A stretch of DNA of 32,378 nucleotides, taken from assembly GCA_035273665.1 (NCBI GenBank), contig DATEOW010000022.1, positions 1 to 32,378 on the forward strand, given 5' to 3'. The stretch is from DATEEW01 sp035273665. Lineage in GTDB: Bacteria; Pseudomonadota; Gammaproteobacteria; Burkholderiales; SG8-39. The notes beneath the pieces were generated by a model. It had not been told where the DNA came from and made no database searches. It saw only the letters and a list, made by a program, of their open reading frames with translations. Within the stretch, counting starts at the first letter, position 1. Each line of letters begins with the position of its first letter. Made by a program: the position numbers and the translations under genes. Shown one piece after another: positions 6,923 to 15,487 of this stretch.

Positions 6923-7996
6923 CTAAATGACGGAACGTAATTCAGCAGCTTGAAGCGGAGTTTCTTGAATCCAGCCGCCGAACTGGTCTTCGACGATCTG
7001 GGCTAAGGCGGCAATCCACTCCTGACGATCGTTGAGGCAGGGCAGCGCGTGGAATTCACGCCCTCCGGCCTGCAGGAAGATCGCCTTTCCCTCCAGCGCG
7101 ATTTCTTCCAATGTCTCGAGGCAGTCGGCGACAAAACCGGGGCAAACGACATCCACCCGCGAAAGGCCCTTTGCGGCCAGCATTTCCAGCGTGGCGGCGG
7201 TATAAGGTTGTAGCCACTCGGCGCGGCCAAAACGTGATTGAAACGACATCTGCCACATATCCTCTTTTAAGCCGAGCTCTGTGGCGAGTAGCGCGGCTGT
7301 TCGGGTGCATTGCGCATAGTAAGGGTCGCCCCGTTCATAGGTGTAACGGGGCAGTCCGTGAAAACTCATCAGTAATTTGTCGGGCCGACCATGCGCGCGC
7401 CAGTACTCCCGCACATTGTTCGCGAGCGCGGTGATGTAGCCCGGATGGTCATGAAAATGTTTGACCGTGCGCAGCGCCGGTATGTTGCGTTGTTTGCCGC
7501 ACCATTCGGCGACAACATCAAAAGCGGTCGCTGTCGTGCTTGCGGCGTATTGTGGATAAAGGGGCACAACGACAATGCGTTCGCAACCTTCACTTTTTAA
7601 ATCGTCCAGCACATCTTCGATGGCAGGCCGACCGTAGCGCATGGCGTAGCGCACCAGCGGCTTGTCCCGCGCAAATTTCTCCCCGAGCAATCCTTTAAGA
7701 AGTTGCGCTTGCCGCTGGGTAAAGAGACGAAGCGGAGAGCCTTCGGCGCGCCAGATCTGCGCGTATTTGGCAGCCGATTTACGCGGCCGCACATTCAAGA
7801 TGATGCCGTGAAGAATCGGCAGCCAGAGCAGTCGGGGGATTTCCACTACCCGGGGATCCGAAAGAAATTCGGCGAGATACGCCTTGACCGCCGCGGGAGT
7901 GGGCTCGTCCGGTGTGCCGAGGTTGATGAGCAGAACAGCGGTGCGCGAAGGAAGGTCGCTTTGCTGTATTGGCGGATCGCTCAGGTAACGCGGCAC
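6923..7996 (-). CDS. hemH: Ferrochelatase
   Basis: Inserts ferrous iron into protoporphyrin IX in the last step of heme synthesis. 357 residues from the GTG at 7996. This start gives VPRYLSDPPIQQSDLPSRTAVLLINLGTPDEPTPAAVKAYLAEFLSDPRVVEIP, which fits the usual betaproteobacterial N terminus; the longer open frame would overlap hrcA by about 50 bases and looks unrelated. Visible motifs: the catalytic histidine in MSFHGLPRYTYERGDPYY and the conserved acidic block PGFVADCLETLEEIALEG. No clear Shine-Dalgarno precedes the GTG; the start lies seven bases after the hrcA stop, so translational coupling to hrcA is likely. Confidence 0.95.
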   Translation of the reverse strand: MPRYLSDPPIQQSDLPSRTAVLLINLGTPDEPTPAAVKAYLAEFLSDPRVVEIPRLLWLPILHGIILNVRPRKSAAKYAQIWRAEGSPLRLFTQRQAQLLKGLLGEKFARDKPLVRYAMRYGRPAIEDVLDDLKSEGCERIVVVPLYPQYAASTTATAFDVVAEWCGKQRNIPALRTVKHFHDHPGYITALANNVREYWRAHGRPDKLLMSFHGLPRYTYERGDPYYAQCTRTAALLATELGLKEDMWQMSFQSRFGRAEWLQPYTAATLEMLAAKGLSRVDVVCPGFVADCLETLEEIALEGKAIFLQAGGREFHALPCLNDRQEWIAALAQIVEDQFGGWIQETPLQAAELRSVI

Positions 7997-8003
7997 AATA
8001 TAT

Positions 8004-9029
8004 TTATTGTTGGGAAAGTGCGCTGGAGAGCAACTTCGCCGTGATATCCACAATTGGAATCACGCGCTCGTAAGCCATACGGGTTGGGCCGATGACACCG
8101 ACCGTGCCCACCACCCTTCCATCCACCTCGTAAGGCGCAGTGACCACGCTACATTCGTCCAGCGGCGCGATGCCCGATTCGCCGCCGATGAAGAGTTGTA
8201 CGCCCTCTGCGCGGTTCGAAAGCTCGAGAATCTGTATGAGCTGCGTCTTCTTCTCGAACAATTCGAAGAGTTCCCTCAGGCGCGCCATGTTGGAGGACAA
8301 GTCTTGGGAATCGAGTAAGTTGCGTTCGCCCGACACCACATAGCTTTCCGCGCTGGCCGATACGGCTTCGCTACTGGCATCGAGCGCTGCGGTCATCAGG
8401 AAGGTCATGTCCTCGCGCAGCTGCCGAAGTTCTTGCTGCAGACGCCGACGTATGTCGTCAAAACTAAGTCCGGCGTAGTTCTGATTCAGAAAATTTGCAG
8501 CCGTCACCAGTTCCGCGGGCGAGTAGCTGCGATCGGTGAAAAGAATGCGGTTTTGCACATCGCCTTCGGCCGTAACGATGATCAGCAAAATGCGCTTTTC
8601 AGACAACGAAAGAAATTCGATGTGCCGAAAGGCCGGGCTCGTGCGCCGTTGGGCGACCACTACGCCGGCGAAATGGGTGAGGTCGGAAAGCAGTTGGGAA
8701 GCGGAATTGATCAGCCGCTGCGGCTGATCGGGCAATAGGTTGCCTTCCAATTGTCCCAGTTCGATACGATCCAGTTCTTTTACGGTCAGGAGCGTATCGA
8801 CAAACACACGGTAGCCGCGTGACGTGGGTATACGGCCGGAGGAGGTATGCGGACTGAGAATGAAGCCCATCTCCTCGAGGTCCGCCATGACGTTGCGGAC
8901 GGTTGCCGGCGATAAATCGAGGCCGGAATACTTGGATAGGGCACGAGAACCCACGGGTTCGCCTTCGGCGATATAACGCTCCACCAGGGTTTTCAGCAGA
9001 ATTTGCGCGCGTTGATCTAGCATGGTCAT
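8004..9029 (-). CDS. hrcA: Heat-inducible transcription repressor HrcA
   Basis: Repressor that binds CIRCE elements in front of chaperone operons (groESL, sometimes dnaK). About 341 residues from the ATG at 9029 (MTMLDQRAQ...); a second ATG at 9023 (MLDQRAQILLKTLVERYI) matches the usual family start equally well. A winged-helix domain comes first (EGEPVGSRALSKYSGLDLSPATVRNVMADLEEMGFILSPHTSSGRIPTSRGYRVFVD), then the GAF-like dimerisation part ending in VGVIGPTRMAYERVIPIVDITAKLLS. The open frame extends to 9125 but the extra residues have no family resemblance. It heads the hrcA-hemH unit and diverges from nadK. No CIRCE is visible in the window, so its targets are probably elsewhere. Confidence 0.95.
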   Translation of the reverse strand: MTMLDQRAQILLKTLVERYIAEGEPVGSRALSKYSGLDLSPATVRNVMADLEEMGFILSPHTSSGRIPTSRGYRVFVDTLLTVKELDRIELGQLEGNLLPDQPQRLINSASQLLSDLTHFAGVVVAQRRTSPAFRHIEFLSLSEKRILLIIVTAEGDVQNRILFTDRSYSPAELVTAANFLNQNYAGLSFDDIRRRLQQELRQLREDMTFLMTAALDASSEAVSASAESYVVSGERNLLDSQDLSSNMARLRELFELFEKKTQLIQILELSNRAEGVQLFIGGESGIAPLDECSVVTAPYEVDGRVVGTVGVIGPTRMAYERVIPIVDITAKLLSSALSQQ

Positions 9030-9169
9030 AGAGACTACGTACGGTCGCTCGCTCGTGCAAGCCGGAGCATCGAGCAAAGGCAAACAATACCTTAGTTCGT
9101 CGAATGGCGAGACGGCGGTGGTCAAGCGGGCCCTACCGTCTGTCCAAAGCGATCCGCAAAAGGTTCGGC

Positions 9170-9198
9170 TTGGTGCCCTGTCTCGCTTGTGGTCTAAT
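9170..9198 (+). promoter_or_regulatory. Candidate sigma-70 promoter placing nadK start at the mRNA 5' end
   Basis: TTGGTG (9170-9175), a 17-base spacer, then TCTAAT (9193-9198), preceded by a TG-like extension. The predicted start of transcription (about 7 bases after the -10) falls at or next to the ATG at 9206. No Shine-Dalgarno is visible before that ATG, so the message may be leaderless. Confidence 0.45.
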
Positions 9199-9205
9199 TT
9201 TGGGC

Positions 9206-10081
9206 ATGTCCACCACTTTCAAGCGCATCGCCCTCATCGGGCGTTACAAAAGCCGCGATGTTGCGATCCCGCTTACGCGTCTTGCGCGCTTCCTGATCGA
9301 TCGCGGCTGCGATGTCATGGTCGAACAGGATACGGCCGAAGAATCGGAGGTCGATTCTTTCTCCGTCGTGGATTATGCCTCCATCGGCGAAGAGGCCGAT
9401 TTGGCCGTCGTGCTGGGCGGCGATGGGAGCATGCTGAGCGCTTGCCGGTCGCTCGCACCCAGCGGTGTCCCGGTCGTCGGCGTCAATCAGGGGCGATTGG
9501 GTTTTCTTACTGACATTGCTTTCGGGTCCATGAACGAACAAATGGGCCAGATTTTGGACGGCGATTACACGGTCGAAGAGCGTACGTTGCTCGAACCGCG
9601 CGTGGTGCGCCAAGGTCAAACGGTCGACACGCCATTGGCGCTCAACGACGTGGTGGTGAGCAAGGGCGCGAGCGGCAGACTGCTGGAAGTGATCGTTCAT
9701 ATCGACGGCCAGTTTGTTTATGACCAACGCTCCGATGGACTGATCGTCGCGACGCCAACCGGATCCACCGCTTATTCCCTCTCTTCCGACGGCCCGATTA
9801 TCCAACCCAACGTCGCCGGTCTCGCCCTTGTGCCGATCTGCCCTCAAACCTTGTCGAACCGCCCTGTGACGATTAGCGATAGTTCGGTCATCGATATGAC
9901 CTTGAAGCGCGGCTCTGATGCACGGCTACATTCCGATGGTCAACCGCAGTTCGATTTGATCGAAGGTGATCGCATCAATGTTCGTCGTTCGGAACACACC
10001 GTCAAACTCATCCATCCGCCCGGTTACAGCTACTACGCCATGCTGCGCGAAAAGCTGCACTGGGGCGAAAGCCTGTTCTAA
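9206..10081 (+). CDS. nadK: NAD kinase
   Basis: Phosphorylates NAD to NADP using ATP or polyphosphate; the cytoplasmic source of NADP. 291 residues from the ATG at 9206 (MSTTFKRIALIGRYKS), matching the family start and length (E. coli 292). Motifs: GGDGS at residues 71-75, LNDVVVSKG, and the NAD-binding TPTGSTAYSLSSDGPI, then the C-terminal all-beta domain (RPVTISDSSVIDMTL). The open frame extends 34 codons upstream (to 9104) but that part is unlike the family and overlaps the divergent hrcA promoter region. recN follows after nine bases, so the two form an operon. Confidence 0.96.
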   Translation: MSTTFKRIALIGRYKSRDVAIPLTRLARFLIDRGCDVMVEQDTAEESEVDSFSVVDYASIGEEADLAVVLGGDGSMLSACRSLAPSGVPVVGVNQGRLGFLTDIAFGSMNEQMGQILDGDYTVEERTLLEPRVVRQGQTVDTPLALNDVVVSKGASGRLLEVIVHIDGQFVYDQRSDGLIVATPTGSTAYSLSSDGPIIQPNVAGLALVPICPQTLSNRPVTISDSSVIDMTLKRGSDARLHSDGQPQFDLIEGDRINVRRSEHTVKLIHPPGYSYYAMLREKLHWGESLF

Positions 10082-10090
10082 GCCACTGCC

Positions 10091-11743
10091 GTGTTGCTCC
10101 GCCTGTCGATTCGCGACTTTGCCATCGTCGATCGTCTCGAACTTGATTTCGAGACGGGTTTTACAGCTCTGACAGGAGAGACAGGCGCAGGAAAATCCAT
10201 TCTCATCGATGCCCTCTCACTTGCTCTGGGTGAGCGGGCCGACGCGCTGCAGGTGCGCGCTGGCGCGGAGCGCGCGGAGATCAATGCCGAGTTTGCGCTG
10301 GATAAGTTGCCGAAGCTGAAGGAATGGTTACACGAGAATGAACTTGAAGGAGATGCCGATAGTTTGCTGTTACGCCGGGTGTTGGACAAAGGCGGGCGCT
10401 CGCGGGCATTCATCAATGGCACCCCGGTCACGAACCAACAGTTGAGCGCGGCGGGCGAATTCCTGTTGGATATCCATGGACAGCATGCGCATCAGTCCTT
10501 GCTTAAAAATGACGCGCAAAGAGATTTGCTCGATACGCATGCCGGCCTTAGTGCGCAAGTGAAAGAGGTGCGAGACGCCTACCGCGAGTGGCAACGGCTG
10601 CAGCGTTCTCGAATTGAATATCAAGCGAATATGGCGGCTCGCGAAGAGGAGCGCGAACAGCTTCGTTGGCAAGCGGAAGAACTCGACAAGCTCGCGCCTC
10701 AAGCGGGTGAGTGGGATGCGGTCCAAGCGGAACAAAGCCGTCTTGCGCACGCGGCGAGCCTTATCGATGGCGCGCGGGGAGCGGTCGACGCCTTAAGTGA
10801 AGGCGATGCCGCGGTCGACTCGATGATCAGTCAGGTCGGCGCGAAGCTTTCGTCCTTGGCAGCTTACGATGCGGCATTGACGCCGATCGTATCGATGATA
10901 GAAGGCGCCAATGCGCAGCTACAGGAGGCAGTAGCGGATTTGCGCCGTTATGGCGATCGGGTGGATTTGGAGCCCGCACGTCTGGCGAAGGCAGAGGCGC
11001 GCGTCGATGCTTTGCATAGTGCTGCGCGTAAATTTAAGTTGAAGCCGGACGAATTGCCGGCCTTCTGGGAACGCGTTCGCGAACGGCTTTCACAGCTTGA
11101 TCTCGTCGCTGATGCGCAAGGCTTGGAAGCCAAGGAAAAGGCCGCCCACACCCACTACCTGTCGCTCGCATCCCAGTTGAGCAAGGCCAGAAAAACTGCC
11201 TCCATTAAACTGGCGCGTGAAGTCAGTGCTGCGCTAAAAGAGTTGGCAATGGCGAGCGCTATATTCGATATTTCTCTAAAACCGATCGACGGCGGCAGCG
11301 CCTCCGGCAACGAGCAGATCGAATTTCTCGTCGCCGCCAACGCGGGTAGTGAAGCACGCCCCTTGGCAAAGGTTGCTTCAGGTGGGGAGCTGTCGCGAAT
11401 AAGCCTTGCCATCCAAGTTATCACCAGCAAGGCGGCGGCGGTGCCTACCTTGATTTTCGATGAAGTGGACGCTGGTATTGGCGGCGCAGTGGCTGAAGTC
11501 GTCGGCAAAAAGCTTGCGGCGCTCGGCCGCGAGAGACAGGTGTTTTGCGTCACGCATCTACCCCAAGTGGCCGCCTGCGCGCAGCATCAGTGGTCAGTTT
11601 CGAAGTACAGCGCAAACGGCTCGACGCAAAGCAAAGTAGCCGTACTTGACGATAAGGGCAGAGTGGAAGAAATCGCCCGCATGCTCGGCGGGCTGGAAAT
11701 CACCGAAACGACACGAAAGCACGCGGCCGAAATGCTTCGTTAG
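10091..11743 (+). CDS. recN: DNA repair protein RecN
   Basis: SMC-like ATPase acting in double-strand-break repair and recombination. 550 residues, close to E. coli RecN (553). The start is GTG at 10091 (then LLRLSIRDFAIVDRLELDF). Walker A is GETGAGKS at residues 29-36; two coiled-coil arms occupy the middle (about 150-370, rich in E, Q, R and L); the signature region KVASGGELSRISLAIQV and Walker B TLIFDEVDAGIGG are at the C-terminal end. It is coupled to nadK by a nine-base gap. Its TAG overlaps the stop of the convergent glutathione reductase gene by four bases and no terminator is visible. No LexA-type operator was seen directly upstream, consistent with expression from the nadK promoter. 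Confidence 0.97.
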   Translation: MLLRLSIRDFAIVDRLELDFETGFTALTGETGAGKSILIDALSLALGERADALQVRAGAERAEINAEFALDKLPKLKEWLHENELEGDADSLLLRRVLDKGGRSRAFINGTPVTNQQLSAAGEFLLDIHGQHAHQSLLKNDAQRDLLDTHAGLSAQVKEVRDAYREWQRLQRSRIEYQANMAAREEEREQLRWQAEELDKLAPQAGEWDAVQAEQSRLAHAASLIDGARGAVDALSEGDAAVDSMISQVGAKLSSLAAYDAALTPIVSMIEGANAQLQEAVADLRRYGDRVDLEPARLAKAEARVDALHSAARKFKLKPDELPAFWERVRERLSQLDLVADAQGLEAKEKAAHTHYLSLASQLSKARKTASIKLAREVSAALKELAMASAIFDISLKPIDGGSASGNEQIEFLVAANAGSEARPLAKVASGGELSRISLAIQVITSKAAAVPTLIFDEVDAGIGGAVAEVVGKKLAALGRERQVFCVTHLPQVAACAQHQWSVSKYSANGSTQSKVAVLDDKGRVEEIARMLGGLEITETTRKHAAEMLR

Positions 11744-13083
11744 CGCATGGTGACGAATTCTTCCGCGCTCGTCGGATGAATGGCGATCGTATCGTCGAAA
11801 TCTTTTTTGGTCGCGCCCATCTTCACTGCAACGGCAAAGCCTTGCAACATTTCATCAGCCGCTTGCCCAATAACGTGAAGGCCGATGATCTTCTCTTCCG
11901 GACCTAGGCAAACCAATTTCATTGAGGTCGGTGTCTTCCGTTCGCTAAAAGCGTAGTACATGGGCGTGAAGCGGTTCCGATAGATCTTTACCGCGTCGCC
12001 AAATTGTTTCCGCGCTGCTTCTTCGGTGAGGCCGATCGTACCGATAGGCGGATGACTGAATACTACGGTGGGGATCAACTCGTAATCGAGCTTGCGATCG
12101 GTCTGGCCGTTGAACAGGCGATCCGCGAGTCGACGACCGGCCGCAATGGCGACGGGCGTTAGCGCCGCGCGGCCGGTCACATCGCCGATTGCATAGACCC
12201 CCGGCGTTCGCGTGTTTTGAAACGCGTCGGTTTGGATGAACCCGTGCTTATCGGTTTCAACCCCGGTCGCTTCGAGACAAAGCCCTTCGGTATTGGGCGC
12301 CCTGCCGATCGCCCACACGACGGTATCGAAGGGCCCGTAATGCTTAGCCTCGCATCGGACAATTAGCCCTTCGGCTGTTTTCGTTAGCGCGGTTGCCTGC
12401 ACATGCGCTACGATGTGGACCCGTTCCGCATGCAACGCTTCCATCACGCTTTCGCGCAGCATGCCGTCGAAGCTGCGTAAGACTTCCTCGTGACGAATGA
12501 GCAAAGTCGTTGCGCTGCCCAAGGCGGCGAGCACGCCGGCGAGCTCCACAGCGATGTAGCCGGCGCCGACCACCGCCACACGACTAGGCTGCGTTTTCAA
12601 TTCGAAAAAACCATCCGAGGTGATGCCCAGTTCCGCGCCGGGAATGTCCGGCGCGCTTGGGCGTCCGCCCGTGGCGATAACGATGTGATCCGCAGTCAAA
12701 CGTTCGCCGTTCACTTCTACGGTATGCGCATCGAGAAAGCGGGCGCGACCGCGATGAATCTCAACGCCATTTTCGCCAAGGTAGGCGCCGTAACGTTCGT
12801 TCAATTTGGCCACATAAGCGTCGCGAGCCTCTTGCAACTTCGACCAATCGAATTTGCTCTCGCCGGTCGTCCAGCCGTAATCCGCCGCTTCATGCAAAGC
12901 ATGGCCCAGCGATGCCCCGTTCCACATGAGCTTCTTCGGTACGCAACCGACGTTCACGCAGGTGCCTCCTAAGCGGCCCGCTTCGATCAACGCCACCTTC
13001 TTTCCGTAACGCCCGGCGCGATTCGCGGTCGCCACGCCGCCGCTGCCCCCGCCGATGGCGATTAAATCGTAATGTTTGCTCAT
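11740..13083 (-). CDS. gor: Glutathione-disulfide reductase
   Basis: FAD enzyme reducing oxidised glutathione with NADPH in the cytoplasm. 447 residues from the ATG at 13083 (MSKHYDLIAIGGGSGG), which has AAAGGA six bases upstream; a longer frame to 13116 lacks support. Visible: FAD-binding GGGSGG, the redox disulfide CVNVGC (residues 42-47) followed by VPKK, the NAD(P)-binding VGAGYIAVELAG followed by IRHEEVLRSFD whose arginines fit NADPH preference, a second FAD motif TPGVYAIGDVTG, and the C-terminal catalytic pair HPTSAEE (His436, Glu441). It is the glutathione rather than the lipoamide or mercuric branch on the basis of these arginines and the length. Its stop overlaps recN tail to tail. 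It diverges from tRNA-Val/thrS. Confidence 0.93.
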   Translation of the reverse strand: MSKHYDLIAIGGGSGGVATANRAGRYGKKVALIEAGRLGGTCVNVGCVPKKLMWNGASLGHALHEAADYGWTTGESKFDWSKLQEARDAYVAKLNERYGAYLGENGVEIHRGRARFLDAHTVEVNGERLTADHIVIATGGRPSAPDIPGAELGITSDGFFELKTQPSRVAVVGAGYIAVELAGVLAALGSATTLLIRHEEVLRSFDGMLRESVMEALHAERVHIVAHVQATALTKTAEGLIVRCEAKHYGPFDTVVWAIGRAPNTEGLCLEATGVETDKHGFIQTDAFQNTRTPGVYAIGDVTGRAALTPVAIAAGRRLADRLFNGQTDRKLDYELIPTVVFSHPPIGTIGLTEEAARKQFGDAVKIYRNRFTPMYYAFSERKTPTSMKLVCLGPEEKIIGLHVIGQAADEMLQGFAVAVKMGATKKDFDDTIAIHPTSAEEFVTMR

Positions 13084-13191
13084 GACATTCCTTTGAAGAA
13101 CCCGCAGTATCTGCAAATTCGCTTTTTGCGGCTATTGAAGCCTTTTAATCATTGTTTTCGCTTGCCTCTATCGCACGCTGAGAGGCTCCGT

Positions 13192-13197
13192 TAGAAT
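13192..13197 (+). promoter_or_regulatory. Candidate -10 box of the tRNA-Val promoter
   Basis: TAGAAT at 13192-13197 lies about 27 bases before the mature tRNA end and is followed by a GC-rich discriminator (ACGCGGCC), typical for stringently controlled stable-RNA promoters. No good -35 box is visible at the right distance, so confidence is limited. Confidence 0.4.
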
Positions 13198-13223
13198 ACG
13201 CGGCCTCTGAATGTGTAGGCCTT

Positions 13224-13300
13224 AGGCGCGTAGCTCAGCTGGTTAGAGCACCACCTTGACATGGTGGGGGTCGTTGGTTCGAGTCCAATCGCGCCTACCA
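13224..13300 (+). tRNA. tRNA-Val (anticodon GAC)
   Basis: A 77-base cloverleaf. The acceptor arms AGGCGCG and CGCGCCT pair fully; the D arm is GCTC...GAGC; the anticodon arm CCACC-TTGACAT-GGTGG has anticodon GAC at 13258-13260; the T arm GTTGG-TTCGAGT-CCAAT has one G-T wobble. CCA is encoded. It is followed by a terminator and thrS, a common arrangement in betaproteobacteria. Confidence 0.97.
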
Positions 13301-13378
13301 ATTCATGAAAACCACGCAAATGACGATTTTTCGAACTCGCCGCCTCCGATTGCCTTCCTGAGTCCGCTTCTTTGCGAT

Positions 13379-13408
13379 AAAAAAGTGCGCTCGCCGCACT
13401 TTTTTTTC
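13379..13408 (+). terminator. Rho-independent terminator after tRNA-Val
   Basis: Perfect 11-bp stem (13379-13389 with 13395-13405, GTGCG/CGCAC core plus A-T pairs), five-base loop and eight T residues. It separates the tRNA transcript from thrS. Confidence 0.9.
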
Positions 13409-13546
13409 GTCCGGCGGAGCTTCGGAAACCTAGACGGTTGCATGCTCGCAGCGACGCGAGCGAGGACGAAACAAGCAGCGGCGTAATCGGTCGGCATGCA
13501 GGCAGACCGTGCCGAAGTCCTTGTTGAATTTTTTGTTGAGATGGAC

Positions 13547-15460
13547 ATGGTGAATATTCGATTGCCGGACGGTTCTCAACGCAGCTTCGATGCTCCCGTG
13601 ACGGTGGCCGAAGTGGCGCAGTCTATCGGGGCGGGTTTAGCGCGTGCCGCCCTCGCGGGCAAGGTGGACGGCAAGGTGGTGGATACGTCGTTCCGCATCG
13701 ACAAGGATGCGGATCTGGCGATCATTACCGAACGCGACGCGGAGGGCTTGGATGTCATTCGCCATTCGATGGCGCACTTGCTGGCTTATGCAGTGAAAGA
13801 ATTGTTTCCCGATGCGCAGGTCACGATTGGCCCCGTGATCGAAAACGGCTTCTACTACGATTTTTCCTATAAGCGGCCTTTTACGCCGGAAGACTTGGAA
13901 AAGATCGAAAAGAAAATGGCCGAGCTGACGAAGAAAGATTTGCCGGTGACGCGTGAAGTGTGGCCGCGCGACAAGGCGGTCGAGTTTTTTCACTCAATCG
14001 GCGAGCATTACAAAGCCGAGATCATCGCCTCCATTCCTGCCGGCGAAGATGTATCCCTTTATCGCGAAGGCGACTTCATTGACTTGTGCCGCGGGCCGCA
14101 TGTGCCCTCGACCGGCAAGCTGAAGGTTTTCAAGCTGATGAAAATCGCCGGTGCTTACTGGCGCGGCGATTCGAAGAACGAAATGCTTCAGCGCGTGTAC
14201 GGCACCGCATGGGCGAAGAAAGAAGATCAGGATGCGTATCTCCACATGCTGGAAGAAGCGGAGAAACGCGATCATCGCCGCCTAGGGACCGCACTTGACC
14301 TGTTTCACGTGCAGGAAGAAGCGCCGGGCATGGTGTTTTGGCATCCCAAAGGCTGGACGCTTTGGCAGCAGGTCGAGCAGTACATGCGACGGGTCTACCG
14401 CGAGAACGGCTATCAGGAAGTTCGCTGTCCGCAAGTGCTCGATCGGAGCCTGTGGGAGAAGTCGGGGCATTGGGAGAACTACAAAGAGAATATGTTCACC
14501 ACGCACTCGGAGAACCGCGACTACGCCGTCAAACCCATGAATTGCCCGGGACACATCCAGATCTTCAACAAGGGTCTGCGCAGCTATCGGGACCTGCCTT
14601 TGCGCTACGGCGAATTCGGCGCCTGTCACCGTAATGAGCCATCCGGATCCTTGCACGGCATCATGCGCGTTCGCGGTTTTACGCAAGACGACGGCCATAT
14701 TTTCTGCACCGAGGACCAGATCCTGGATGAATGCGTCGCCTTTACCGCCCTTTTGCAGAAGGTGTACCGGGATTTCGGCTTCCAGAACGTCATCTACAAG
14801 GTGTCCACGCGACCGGAAAAACGCGTCGGATCGGACGAATCCTGGGATAAAGCCGAGGCTGCCCTGATCGAGAGTTTGCAGCGATCAGGCTGCGAATTTC
14901 AGCTATCTCCCGGAGAAGGGGCCTTTTATGGCCCTAAGATCGAGTATTCCCTCAAGGATGCCATCGGACGAGTGTGGCAATGCGGCACCATCCAGGTGGA
15001 TTTCAATATGACCGCGCGGCTGGGGTCCGAGTATGTTGCCGAAGACAATACCCGCAAGGTTCCGGTCATGCTGCACCGAGCGATCGTGGGGTCTATGGAG
15101 CGTTTTATCGGCATCCTGATCGAAAACCACGCCGGAGCGATGCCGCTGTGGCTGGCGCCGGTCCAAGTGGTCGTTTTGAACATTTCCGAACACCAGGCGG
15201 ACTATGCCGCGATCGTCCAAAAAAGCTTGGAATCGGCCGGCTTTCGAGCCGAAATGGATTTGCGCAACGAAAAAATAAACTATAAAATCCGCGAACATAG
15301 CTTGCAAAAGCTGCCTTATCAGCTTGTCGTTGGCGACAAGGAAAAGGCGGCGAATAAGGTGGCCGTGCGCACCCGTGGAGGAGAGGACCTAGGGCAGATG
15401 GATCTGCCGGTCTTTCTCGAACGCCTCGCGAATGAGGCTGTCCCGGGAAGTACGGCTTAA
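13547..15460 (+). CDS. thrS: Threonyl-tRNA synthetase
   Basis: Charges tRNA-Thr. 637 residues from the ATG at 13547 (MVNIRLPDGSQRSFDAPVTVAEVAQSIGAGLARAALAGKVDG), the usual N terminus; an in-frame ATG two codons earlier (13541) and a longer frame to 13496 are alternatives. Order: TGS domain (1-60), editing domain with HSMAHLLAYAVKELFPDAQVTIGP, class II catalytic core (motif 2 region RNEPSGSLHGIMRVRGFTQDDGHIFC; zinc ligands in the PMNCPGH segment and downstream His), and the C-terminal anticodon-binding domain (LAPVQVVVLNISEHQADYA). The zinc-binding cysteine and histidines appear intact. infC begins 24 bases after its stop, so it is the first gene of the translation operon. Confidence 0.97.
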   Translation: MVNIRLPDGSQRSFDAPVTVAEVAQSIGAGLARAALAGKVDGKVVDTSFRIDKDADLAIITERDAEGLDVIRHSMAHLLAYAVKELFPDAQVTIGPVIENGFYYDFSYKRPFTPEDLEKIEKKMAELTKKDLPVTREVWPRDKAVEFFHSIGEHYKAEIIASIPAGEDVSLYREGDFIDLCRGPHVPSTGKLKVFKLMKIAGAYWRGDSKNEMLQRVYGTAWAKKEDQDAYLHMLEEAEKRDHRRLGTALDLFHVQEEAPGMVFWHPKGWTLWQQVEQYMRRVYRENGYQEVRCPQVLDRSLWEKSGHWENYKENMFTTHSENRDYAVKPMNCPGHIQIFNKGLRSYRDLPLRYGEFGACHRNEPSGSLHGIMRVRGFTQDDGHIFCTEDQILDECVAFTALLQKVYRDFGFQNVIYKVSTRPEKRVGSDESWDKAEAALIESLQRSGCEFQLSPGEGAFYGPKIEYSLKDAIGRVWQCGTIQVDFNMTARLGSEYVAEDNTRKVPVMLHRAIVGSMERFIGILIENHAGAMPLWLAPVQVVVLNISEHQADYAAIVQKSLESAGFRAEMDLRNEKINYKIREHSLQKLPYQLVVGDKEKAANKVAVRTRGGEDLGQMDLPVFLERLANEAVPGSTA

Positions 15461-15473
15461 TTATTTTTTGATT

Positions 15474-15487
15474 GGAGAAAAAACATC
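15474..15487 (+). promoter_or_regulatory. Ribosome site and AUC start codon of infC
   Basis: GGAG at 15474-15477 lies seven bases before an ATC at 15485-15487. That ATC opens the frame (ATC) GCA CAG GAA AAA, which is the normal IF3 N terminus. There is no ATG, GTG or TTG in frame at this place. Non-AUG starts on infC are the basis of IF3 autoregulation in E. coli (AUU there). Confidence 0.8.

Noticed and set aside
9030..9125. Extension of hrcA upstream of MTMLDQRAQ
   Set aside because: The extra residues do not resemble HrcA and overlap the start of the longer nadK frame, equally unsupported.
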